32,572 nucleotides of DNA from a virus. Shown here piece by piece: positions 6,501-13,578 of this stretch; within the stretch, counting starts at the first letter, position 1; the number at the start of each line of letters is the position of its first letter. Below the pieces are notes generated by a model that saw only the letters and a program-made list of their open reading frames with translations, was not told the DNA's origin and searched no databases. The translations under genes were made by a program, and so were the position numbers. Location: IMG/VR virus record IMGVR_UViG_3300037502_001844, positions 1 through 32,572 of that record, one strand, 5' to 3'.

Positions 6501-8729
6501 GCCTCGGGTAGCATCAAATCCCAATTCGTTGCCTTGCTCGAAAAGGGTCGTGCGAAGTTTCTCCAGGATGCCATCCTCGATGCTGTTCAGCACTCGACGA
6601 TACACCAAAGGAAGTCGATCAGGATTGAATCGACCAGGACGCAGACGACCCTGAAGTTGGCCGGAATACATTGCTGTCAATTCGTCAGCAACGGCTGAAC
6701 GCGCCTTGGAGAGGGTTTCTGGGTCAGTAACCTTGCGAAGTTGATTGGCGTAACCTTTGAAGGTATCTCTCGCACCAGAATTAGTCTCGCCATACAGACT
6801 TGCAATAAGATCTGAAACGCGAGCCAAGTCAGGATCGGTGAACAGACCTGGACGCACAATTTCACCAGACACCGGATCAACGGCACCATAGATGGCATTC
6901 TCGATTTCGGTCTTGAATGCACGGTTGAGAGTCGATGAAAACAGAATGTGAGTTCCTTCATGCGCTGCTGTATCGCCAAGAATGCGGTCTGGATTGATCA
7001 CAAGTTCATCACCTGTGGTTTTTGCCCAGCCTGGCGCAGGGTTCTCGATCATCTCTTGCTTTGTAGCGATGCGAAGTCTGGCACCATTAGCTTCAGCAAT
7101 ACGCATGGCATCGACCTGAGCAGCAGCCTTTTCAGGGCCAAGAACATCAACCAGCCGTCTCATCGTTGTAGCCCAAGCACCTTGCTCGATCTCGGGACGT
7201 TCAGCGATGAAGCTGTTGATGTCGCCAGTAGCTTGCCTAGCAGTGCGCTCGGTAGAGTAGCCCAAGGCTTCACGACCAGCACGGAAGGTGCCTCTCATTG
7301 CGCCAAACATCCCACCGAAAGCAGTGCCTGCACCAGCACCTGCTGCGGCACCTTCAAGGTTCCGTTCTGCAAGGTAGCCAAGACCTGCACCAACGGCAGC
7401 ACCAGCAGCACCCTCCTTGAGGGCTTGAGCGGTCACTCGTTTGGCAACGCCAAGAGCGGGTTGAATCTGGGCAAGACCCTCTGCCAGTTTGCGGGCAGAA
7501 GTAGATACGTTTGGACTCTGTGCAACACGCTCAAGCAATCCCGCTCGGCTTGCCTCACCTCTTGCAGCACGGGCGGCAGCGGCAGCGACTTCTGCGGTCT
7601 TTTCTGTGGTCTTCAGCCCTGCAATGGTTCCAGCAGTCAAGCCAGCATCACCAAGCATTGCAGCAGTTGCTGCTGAGGCTTTAAGCGGTGCGGAGGTTCC
7701 CGGCATGACTCGTTCCACGACATTGCCAACAGCATCGACAAGTCTTCCCGGGACACTGGCAACGGCTTGCACTGCACCTGCTCCAGCTTCTACGGCACCC
7801 AGTGCGGCTTGACCCAATCGGCCAGGAGCAGTCGATACGCCGGGAGTAGGAGCGGCAAACATAGTGCCGCCGCTTTCAATGGTCTGAACCGCACCAGCAG
7901 GAGGAGGAGTTACTGCATCAGCAACAGCGGCAGCGGTTTGTGCGCCAGTCCTAGCCACACCCTTCTTGAACAAAGTCTTTGCACCTGCCTTGAGAAGTGC
8001 AGAAGCACCACCAGCAAGCATGGTCGGGTCAACATACTGACCAGCACGGGCAATATCCTCGATTGGCGCACCTCGGATGATGTCTTCCATCAGATACAGT
8101 CGATTGACTGCATCGGCATCCTTTTGCATCTCACTATCAATGAGATCGTTGTAGTCCTGTTCTGTTGCTGGACGGAAGGTCGGAACAGTAACTTCCTCAA
8201 CACCAAAGTCACCACGCACAGTCTGAGTGCCTTGCACGGGAATGCGACGTTTGAGGAACTCCTCTTTGGTCGGAATGTTTTTCTTTGGGTCTAGAATGCG
8301 TATGCCAATGTCATAGAGTCCAACACCACCTGCCGCCATGCCTTCAGCAGCAGACTGAACGGCTGGCGAGAATTCTCCCACAATCGCAGCAGCACCTGCC
8401 TCGGTGAGTCCTTTTCCAACGTCAGAGAAGACCTGACCAGCAACATCTGTGGCAATGCCAAGCAGATCTCCAAGACTGCTCTTTTTGGATGCCTTATACT
8501 CCTGAAGCAGAAGATAGTCATCGCGTGACATCTTGTTTTCACCCTCAAACGGATTGACGGTGACGGCACCATCCAGCGACTGCTGGCTTGCCTGCTCAAC
8601 CTCAAAAGCTACGTCCTCACCGGAGCGAGGGTATTTCTCCTGAAGGTATGCATCAATCTCCTCATCCGGCAAGTCATCTGGAAACTCAACTTCGATCTTC
8701 CTGCTGGGAATGGAAACGATTCTAGGCAT
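3573..8729 (-). CDS. Giant polyvalent-type virion/ejection protein with zincin motif, 1718 aa
   Basis: The N-terminal 45 residues are a small domain (IEVEFPDDLPDEEIDAYLQ) common in internal virion proteins. Residues about 85-480 are very rich in Ala and Gly, with glycine-zipper stretches (AAVGAGLGYLAE, GAAAGAGAGTAFGG near 444-472) that could insert into a membrane. A zincin motif follows, AHEGTHILF, with HEGTH at 590-594 and a candidate third ligand near ADELTAMY (681-688). The C-terminal third is modular. FQP motifs at 1070-1072, 1170-1172, 1480-1482 and 1667-1669 separate segments, and two FRVY modules lie near 1100-1126 and 1691-1716. The segment starting DFYHGG (1518) and ending NVESPDIRF resembles an ADP-ribosyltransferase-like polyvalent segment, although its catalytic residues are not clear. 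Position among internal proteins suggests ejection with the DNA to act on the envelope or host. Exact activities are inferred. Confidence 0.85.
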   Translation of the reverse strand: MPRIVSIPSRKIEVEFPDDLPDEEIDAYLQEKYPRSGEDVAFEVEQASQQSLDGAVTVNPFEGENKMSRDDYLLLQEYKASKKSSLGDLLGIATDVAGQVFSDVGKGLTEAGAAAIVGEFSPAVQSAAEGMAAGGVGLYDIGIRILDPKKNIPTKEEFLKRRIPVQGTQTVRGDFGVEEVTVPTFRPATEQDYNDLIDSEMQKDADAVNRLYLMEDIIRGAPIEDIARAGQYVDPTMLAGGASALLKAGAKTLFKKGVARTGAQTAAAVADAVTPPPAGAVQTIESGGTMFAAPTPGVSTAPGRLGQAALGAVEAGAGAVQAVASVPGRLVDAVGNVVERVMPGTSAPLKASAATAAMLGDAGLTAGTIAGLKTTEKTAEVAAAAARAARGEASRAGLLERVAQSPNVSTSARKLAEGLAQIQPALGVAKRVTAQALKEGAAGAAVGAGLGYLAERNLEGAAAGAGAGTAFGGMFGAMRGTFRAGREALGYSTERTARQATGDINSFIAERPEIEQGAWATTMRRLVDVLGPEKAAAQVDAMRIAEANGARLRIATKQEMIENPAPGWAKTTGDELVINPDRILGDTAAHEGTHILFSSTLNRAFKTEIENAIYGAVDPVSGEIVRPGLFTDPDLARVSDLIASLYGETNSGARDTFKGYANQLRKVTDPETLSKARSAVADELTAMYSGQLQGRLRPGRFNPDRLPLVYRRVLNSIEDGILEKLRTTLFEQGNELGFDATRGRFTDSKGRPVRIPELDAIIKRAMQPKRKAVPEAKAKPDLIPVNPADRAVWLRSYGGAQGIVNPDGTPKSLKQIEAEAAARWQDMTSRLSALPENERIGLDFTRDKNGKAVMTAKGQLSDAAINAILSSDTLDQSAKATLREVLMSMKNFDKATFDTRYYGVYTRGRGTNKMVAGVKSASQNEILPYSVEMNSKDGVIIRAVDMTKVRDRLMVALKKPQFKDLYGNAGDALKDFRAYLTNLTNISAIPSETVLGGGVRGAQKRNLFYDALGFRLRNNETLLNVPAEVISKSKNTLKSYRAERFAKLVDSGERFAFEEGTTYERVMRNFQPNAFTKETLPNGEAMTNPDGYRILKQTGGKLFRVYDDKGELIGTASTETAAMKKAQSDAAKTTNNALEKSSMNFAEIDAKPVKGETDVFTTTKNTFLRFQPNENVDLANYIGKTMIALPADRMGIGYAMVGPKGKEQTVPVKSQGGAGYMGLLENAGWAFSDEKAAKSLLGRLRKVARPGEDSVIAAITAMSPINHLKNQTGQLAYVTALQAALDSKQVSLKDLNLYISNLFESVAKSKAKLSAAARSRVQAINSFDDFKRAVTSKSLNFAEMTPILNKMQLKGTKSSLPLSVQKEIGISAFDVARQTADARYADVPFGTVVALVEIPINQTPVQSGFHYSYPWAVSGKSIGFLSEGSPVSQLTSDPRIYNKKGVLQAQPLQTVLPELDLAQQFVENRAKQEPTSTKRFQPVSPEQDAAYMRAAQAGDTATAQKMVDEAINDSLPIDFYHGGNAGARGFIVQFVRGRPDQSYWGGTTKDRALWKTKKTRPLSDNMIEFGAEYFNLSREDAERIMNPPDIVEGAGAWDDPQFVSEFWQRFENDLLRNGDALSVGNGAIAFPGSENIERLSDPITRDSSGNIIPLSQRFNVESPDIRFQPDAASPSILNGSNGTRIIKSPSGKFRVYSVTGTLLGIRDTEQAAKKLATK

Positions 8730-8732
8730 AAA

Positions 8733-9791
8733 TCATTGTGCTGGGGTTCGCTTGTTACCGCTCCAAACTTCTCGCGTGTATCCCTCCTGAACAGGAGGAG
8801 AGGACGGTGCTGATCCTTGTGCAGCATCCGATTTTGGCTTGTTGGCCCTTTGTTTGATCTCATACAATCTCTGCTGCAAGCCTCGCAAACTAGCGACAGC
8901 TTGTTCGTCGGTGCCTCCAAGATTGATCGAGGAAAGAGAGTCTTTGATCGACTGACGTTCAGCATCAGAAAAGGAACCCTGTCCTGCAAAGATCGTCGCA
9001 CCAACGGCACCAACTTTAGAGGCTAGGTTCTGGATGTCTGTCTGAATCCCAGACGTTTCCGTTTTCCAGAACGGACTGATTGCAGACAAGAAGTCACCAC
9101 TGGATCCTGCCGCCCATTTAATATTATCTTCCTTTCTCAGTCTGCGAGCTTTAGCCTCTGGGGTATCTTTTCTAGGATCTGCTGGAGGAGGTTCACCGAT
9201 GAGCGCGTCAACGCTTTTAACGGCATCGTTCAGAACATCGCTAAGGCGGAACCCTTCAGCTTCTGTCTCTGCTTGAGTCTTGAATGTTTTAATGTCCCCA
9301 CCTGGAGTCATAAATGTTCCAGGGATAGGTTTGCCTTGAGGATCGACAACAGGTTTAAGCTGTACTCCATCAGCCTGCTGCTGATTCGTTTCGATAACCT
9401 GCGGTGCAGTAAATCCACCTCCAGTCACAACGACTCGGTTGGTGCCGGGAATCTGTTGCACTTGGATCTGTTGCGGCATAGCTGGAGGCGGGCCATAACG
9501 CAGCGCAATGTCTTTCTCTGCCTTCTGTTGAGCAATCTCAATCAATCCATTGCGGGCAACACGATCAATACCCCCAGCTTGGTTGATAAGTTCTTGGAAT
9601 CGTTGCTCAATGGCATTTATATACTCTTGCCGTCCAGGAATAGGTTGTAGTCCGCTGTATTGCTGAATCTCTGGCGTTTGTTGAGGAGTTTGAGGCTGTG
9701 CATAACGATCAATCGCTGGAGGTTGTTGTGGAGGCATAGCACCACCCATAGCCTGCGAATAATACATCAACTGTTCAGGTGTCAGTGCCAT
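8733..9791 (-). CDS. Putative internal virion protein, Gln/Pro-rich, 352 aa
   Basis: I recognise no named domain. The first 60 residues and the 100-160 region are rich in Gln and Pro (PPQQPPAIDRYAQPQ, MPQQIQVQQIPG), which is typical of flexible phage structural proteins. A helical segment near residues 255-310 (NLASKVGAVGATIF followed by GSFSDAERQSIKDSL) matches a pattern often seen in phage internal or ejection proteins. It lies three bases downstream-side of the giant protein gene and shares its compositional style, so it is probably part of the same ejected set. No signal peptide or catalytic motif is visible. Confidence 0.75.
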   Translation of the reverse strand: MALTPEQLMYYSQAMGGAMPPQQPPAIDRYAQPQTPQQTPEIQQYSGLQPIPGRQEYINAIEQRFQELINQAGGIDRVARNGLIEIAQQKAEKDIALRYGPPPAMPQQIQVQQIPGTNRVVVTGGGFTAPQVIETNQQQADGVQLKPVVDPQGKPIPGTFMTPGGDIKTFKTQAETEAEGFRLSDVLNDAVKSVDALIGEPPPADPRKDTPEAKARRLRKEDNIKWAAGSSGDFLSAISPFWKTETSGIQTDIQNLASKVGAVGATIFAGQGSFSDAERQSIKDSLSSINLGGTDEQAVASLRGLQQRLYEIKQRANKPKSDAAQGSAPSSPPVQEGYTREVWSGNKRTPAQ

Positions 9792-9842
9792 ATCTCAAGA
9801 AGTTATTGCCTCAAAGGCATTGTTGATAAATTCATTGTCAAA

Positions 9843-10322
9843 TTAACGACCCATTCCCCACAGTCCCAAAATGGTATTTCGCTCAACTGGGTTACCTTGG
9901 TTCTGAGCAGCACGTGCAGCGGCTTGCTGCTGCATCTCAAACAGGGCTTGTTGGCGTTGAATTCCAGCCATGTTCAAGGCATTCTGCTGCGCTCCAGCGA
10001 TGTCCTTGTTCAACTGCATCAGGCCAGCACCGGAGAGGTTATCACGGTTGGCAAAGCGTTCGATGATGGTCGGATCCATCTGCTGTCCAGTAGCCTGTGT
10101 GACCTGCTCATATTGAGACATATTGGTCGGCAGAGACTGCTGGTTTTGCGTCTTCTGCTCCATGCCTTTAGCAAGGGCACCAGCACCAGCAACGAGTCCG
10201 CTACCAAGGGCTTGAATGCCTTGAGCGTAGTTTTGTCCAACCTGCGTTGCGGCTTTCATCCAGCCTTCCGGCATGACGTTGTAGCCTCCACGGTATCCTC
10301 CAAAAAGCATTGAGTCGGGCAT
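9843..10322 (-). CDS. Putative small internal virion protein, 159 aa
   Basis: The product is rich in Gln, Ala, Met and Gly. Residues about 17-55 form an amphipathic Gly/Ala helix (ALGSGLVAGAGALAKG), and 110-145 form a Gln-rich helix (MAGIQRQQALFEMQQQAA). It resembles the short DNA-ejection or internal core proteins of podoviruses in size and composition rather than by a definite family signature. It lies three bases from the stop of the PAPS-reductase-family gene, and a 51-base gap separates it from the next gene. Confidence 0.7.
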   Translation of the reverse strand: MPDSMLFGGYRGGYNVMPEGWMKAATQVGQNYAQGIQALGSGLVAGAGALAKGMEQKTQNQQSLPTNMSQYEQVTQATGQQMDPTIIERFANRDNLSGAGLMQLNKDIAGAQQNALNMAGIQRQQALFEMQQQAAARAAQNQGNPVERNTILGLWGMGR

Positions 10323-10325
10323 AGG

Positions 10326-11129
10326 TCAGTCCTTCATGTATGAGAGTTTGTCTTGAGATGCCCAAGGAACCAGGGCAGAGATATTTTCAATGGTCATGCC
10401 CAGTTTGGGACATTGAACGAATTTAGCAGCAGTTTCTCGCCTATCAAGGCACCGAGTGCAGGCATGAACGTAATCGACATTGTGCCGCTTATTCTCCTTC
10501 TCGCGCCATTTACCGTGCCACTTCTCGTAGCGATCAAAGTCAATCGGCACCTGATTAGCCTCGATGTAGTCCCAAACGTCATCATGCGTCCAGTCACGAA
10601 GCGGGAACATCATGGTTGTTCCATCCGGCAGTGTTCTAGCCTCGATGCGGGTTCCTGCGTCACCTCCAACGATAGGGTCAGAATCGCATCCTTTATGACC
10701 GATCCAGAGTGCCTGGAACGGTGTTGTCTCCAGTAGAGTCTGCTTCGGACGGTGCAGGATGTCCAAAGCACAAACCCAAGGTTGTGTAGAGATAGGATCG
10801 ACGATCCCAGTCGGGCAGGTCAGTTTGGTACCGTTGATCTGGTAGAGGTTCTGCACCTCAAATTCGTCATCGGTCTGCTGAAAAGCTGATTCCTGCGGAT
10901 GCCAGGTGTAAACCAGCAGATTCCAGCGACGAATAAGATCGTCATGGAACTCGTATTTGGACGGTTGCCAAGGTTCGCGGAAGAAGATGACCGGCAGGTT
11001 GTAGCTCATCTGCCGCATGATATGCAGCAGTGCCATACTATCCTTGCCTCCAGACCAGCAGACCATGCCAGACGGCATTTTAGCCATGCCATCAGCAATG
11101 ATTTGCTTTGTTCTTTCGAGCTTAGTCAT
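10326..11129 (-). CDS. PAPS reductase / ATP sulfurylase-like (N-type ATP pyrophosphatase) protein
   Basis: The 267 aa protein has the PP-loop SGGKDS (residues 26-31) and, later, PLRDWTHDDVWDYI, a hallmark of the PAPS reductase / CysD-type family. This family either adenylates a substrate or reduces phosphoadenylyl-sulfate. A C-terminal CTRC pair could bind metal. The ECGLH redox motif of assimilatory PAPS reductases is not visible, so reduction should not be assumed. Phage members of the family are common but of uncertain role (sulfur metabolism, DNA phosphorothioate-like chemistry, nucleotide modification). Unusually, it is embedded between internal virion protein genes, its start overlapping the stop of the upstream gene as TAATG. 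Confidence 0.88.
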   Translation of the reverse strand: MTKLERTKQIIADGMAKMPSGMVCWSGGKDSMALLHIMRQMSYNLPVIFFREPWQPSKYEFHDDLIRRWNLLVYTWHPQESAFQQTDDEFEVQNLYQINGTKLTCPTGIVDPISTQPWVCALDILHRPKQTLLETTPFQALWIGHKGCDSDPIVGGDAGTRIEARTLPDGTTMMFPLRDWTHDDVWDYIEANQVPIDFDRYEKWHGKWREKENKRHNVDYVHACTRCLDRRETAAKFVQCPKLGMTIENISALVPWASQDKLSYMKD

Positions 11130-11959
11130 TAGAACAATCCGGCAGCAATCAATCCAGATCCAACAAGTCCCATCCCAGCCCCGGCCATGGCAGAACGGTT
11201 GGCAGCACCTGCTGCACTGGCAGCGGCCTGCGTTTGGCTACGCATTCCAGAAATGTCCATAGCCATTTGCGACTCAGGGTTGAAGATACGACCCGAAGTG
11301 AGTCCTTGAGCCTGTCCAGCAAGACCTGACAAGGTTCCAAGAGTGCTTTGGCCTTGCATATTGGCGTAGTATTGAGGCAGACCAGACGCTTCCAGCATAC
11401 CAGCAACACCAGTTGCTGCGGCCTGGCGTTCGCGCAGACGCTGTTGTCCAAGCCCGTATTGACTGAGGATCTCGGATCCGATTGCACGGTTGCTCAGACC
11501 CATTCCACGGGAAGCATAGGCACCTCTCGCTGCCTGTTGAGCCTGACGCTGTTCCTCGGGAGTCAGGGAAGTTCCCGCCGCAAGTTCCTGCTGTGCCTGC
11601 TGCTGAAGACCGGAGAGCAGGGCTTGAGTTCCTGCCGCTTGTCGATAAGCCTGCACATACTGAGGAGCAAACTGTTGGAATTGACCAAGTTCCGTTTGAC
11701 GTTGGGCAGCAATGTCACCCGCTTCAAATTGCCGAAGCTGTGGCGCGAGGTCTTGCAGCATCTGGAAGTAACCAGGCTGGCTTTCAGTGCCTCCAAGAGC
11801 GGTGCCAAGGGTCTGAAGGTTGAGGGCAGTGAACTGCGGCTGATATTGCTGCTCAAGGGCAAGCTGTCGAGGAGCAATACGCTCCTGCGCTTTCAACGCC
11901 GCGTTCATTTGTGCCGCATAGCTTGGCACTTTCGGTGCATCAGGTGTGGACGATCCCAT
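11129..11959 (-). CDS. Putative internal virion / ejection protein, 276 aa
   Basis: A long helical, Gln/Ala-rich protein. The central pattern QAARGAYASRGMGLSNRAIG followed by a Gln/Arg-rich helix (LGQQRLRERQAA) recurs in phage tail-internal proteins of podoviruses. The last 40 residues are Ala/Gly-rich and hydrophobic (AGAGMGLVGSGLIAAGLF), a likely membrane-active tail. It overlaps the preceding 114-aa gene by 20 bases and couples to the PAPS-reductase-family gene. Role as a DNA-ejection component is inferred from composition and place between the fibre gene and the other internal proteins. Confidence 0.75.
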   Translation of the reverse strand: MGSSTPDAPKVPSYAAQMNAALKAQERIAPRQLALEQQYQPQFTALNLQTLGTALGGTESQPGYFQMLQDLAPQLRQFEAGDIAAQRQTELGQFQQFAPQYVQAYRQAAGTQALLSGLQQQAQQELAAGTSLTPEEQRQAQQAARGAYASRGMGLSNRAIGSEILSQYGLGQQRLRERQAAATGVAGMLEASGLPQYYANMQGQSTLGTLSGLAGQAQGLTSGRIFNPESQMAMDISGMRSQTQAAASAAGAANRSAMAGAGMGLVGSGLIAAGLF

Positions 11960-12284
11960 GGAATTTAGAGGCTAGGGTTTGATATTCGTAAGCGTGAATC
12001 TTGTTCATACCATGCCGCTGAAACAGCACGTAATCAAGACGGAATGGAAGACGTTTCTCAAAGTCTGTAAGGTCACCGGCAGCAAGGTGAATGAACCATG
12101 CATTCCACTTGTCGGTCTGAGTGAAGTATTCCTTGCCGTCCCAGAAGACCGGCTTGAACAGCATGAAGGACAGCGGTGATGACCAGACGAAACCGTTTTG
12201 CAAAAAGTGCGCCAACAAGCCTTCAAAGCTATCCTTTGGGAAGTGCTTTGCCAGCCAGTATTGCGCTTTCTGCCATGGTTGCAT
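11940..12284 (-). CDS. Conserved phage protein of tail module, 114 aa
   Basis: It contains many aromatic residues (WQKAQYWLAKHFP, FVWSSPLSFML, WNAWFIHLAAGDL) and the pattern LPFRLDYVLFQRHG, familiar from small proteins next to phage tail and internal-virion genes. T7 gp13-like proteins occupy this place in some podoviruses, but the similarity is too faint to name it. No signal peptide or clear membrane segment is seen. The start overlaps the stop of the tail fibre gene as TAATG. Confidence 0.72.
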   Translation of the reverse strand: MQPWQKAQYWLAKHFPKDSFEGLLAHFLQNGFVWSSPLSFMLFKPVFWDGKEYFTQTDKWNAWFIHLAAGDLTDFEKRLPFRLDYVLFQRHGMNKIHAYEYQTLASKFHGIVHT

Positions 12285-13576
12285 TACGCCAAGTCTCCGA
12301 AGACGGTGAACATGATCGAGCCAGCATTGACTGCAACAGTAGTGTAGCGAGTGCTGATGCTAAACGTGCGGGTGGTTTTGTCGAAACCCGTTGCTCCAAT
12401 GTAGTTAAAGGAGGTCGTGCCGTATTCATTCGCGTCTTCACGACTGAAAGTCGCGACGATGGCATAGTTCGTGTTCGCCATAGCGTTGCTGAAGTTGATC
12501 TGAGCAGTGTTGTCCGTTGTGCTGCTCTTGAAGGCAGAAGAAATGCCGGAACCAGAAACACTCAGTGCATACCAGCTAACATTTCCATTTGCTAGACCTG
12601 ATGCAACGACAACCTGAAATTCGTCTGCATTAGTGACCGCAGAGACGCTATACCACCCATCATAGGTGGTGCTGGGGAAGTTGAGATACAGAACATCACC
12701 CACCTTCAACCCGTGAGCAACTTTTGAGATGCTTACAGTATTGGAAGAAACCGTATAGGATGCCGTGACCGTCGTGGTGTCAGCAGTGCGAATCGAAATG
12801 CACCCCCAGGCTTTAGGCAGGCAGGCTTGCACTCCCTTCAGCTTACCAGAGTCAGAGGCATCGCGGATCAGCACAGAGTCACCTGCCGCATCACTGACAT
12901 TGGTAAGCGTCACCGTGGGACTGCCTTGGATGTTGCCAGCCAAGGTGCCTTGCAGGGTCGTTGTCTTCTCATACCAAGAGACGTTGCCGGTCGTCGCACC
13001 AGAGTTTGCAACGGTGATAGTGAAAGTGTCGTCGGTCAGCTTAGTCACCGAGTAACTGCCGGAAAGCGCAGCATTATTCTCAATCGAGAACCACCTAGTG
13101 TCGCTTGTGACCAGACCATGCGCCACCTTGGTCACCGTCAAGGTCGTAGTCGAACGTGAATAGGTTCCAGTCACAGCGGCAGTTCCAAGCGTCGTATTCC
13201 CGTTGACAATGACGTTGCCGGAAGCAGTCAGAGTGCCGCCGATGGTTGCAGTGCTGGAGGTCGTCAACGTGCTGGTCGTCATGCCAGCAGTATTGGTGAG
13301 CGTTCCGGTGACGGTCGCATTACCGCTAACGGTAAGCGAGGAAGCTGTGGTTGCGGGCAGAGCAGCAGCAATATTGGCAAGCGTGATCTTCTTGACCGCA
13401 CCACCGTCAACATCGTTGACCATGAATGTGTCTGCGCTATCTGGAACAGTAAGGGCAGATTGTCCTTCAATGAAGTCAGGAAGCGGACTTGCCTCGACTA
13501 CATGATTGTTAAGAGCAGACGCGGTAAGAGTCTGTCCTGTGGTAAAGGTTCCGTGACCAGAGACGAGTTTAGCCAT
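12284..13576 (-). CDS. Tail fibre protein, 430 aa
   Basis: The N-terminal 70 residues (FTTGQTLTASALNNHVVEA) are the usual virion-attachment start of short fibre proteins. Residues 75-145 are a Thr/Ser/Gly-rich beta repeat (ATVTGTLTNTAG, TATIGGTLTASGN). Two related modules follow at about 136-203 and 268-337, each with VAHGL, a GSYSV or GWYSV strand and a closing GNVSWY. The last 90 residues (AQINFSNAMANTNYAI through TVFGDLA) form a compact beta domain, probably the receptor-binding tip. It lies two bases beyond the nozzle gene. No chaperone or adhesin gene follows, so the protein probably folds unaided as a trimer, which is inference. Confidence 0.85.
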   Translation of the reverse strand: MAKLVSGHGTFTTGQTLTASALNNHVVEASPLPDFIEGQSALTVPDSADTFMVNDVDGGAVKKITLANIAAALPATTASSLTVSGNATVTGTLTNTAGMTTSTLTTSSTATIGGTLTASGNVIVNGNTTLGTAAVTGTYSRSTTTLTVTKVAHGLVTSDTRWFSIENNAALSGSYSVTKLTDDTFTITVANSGATTGNVSWYEKTTTLQGTLAGNIQGSPTVTLTNVSDAAGDSVLIRDASDSGKLKGVQACLPKAWGCISIRTADTTTVTASYTVSSNTVSISKVAHGLKVGDVLYLNFPSTTYDGWYSVSAVTNADEFQVVVASGLANGNVSWYALSVSGSGISSAFKSSTTDNTAQINFSNAMANTNYAIVATFSREDANEYGTTSFNYIGATGFDKTTRTFSISTRYTTVAVNAGSIMFTVFGDLA

Positions 13577-13578
13577 AA

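Noticed and set aside
5085-6698. Plus-strand open frame of 537 codons opposite the giant protein
   Set aside because: A long antisense frame is expected within a large GC-balanced gene. Its sequence has no domain character and no start signal.
9807-9819. Short 5-bp hairpin before the 352-aa gene
   Set aside because: Too short and without U-tract or promoter boxes; likely chance.
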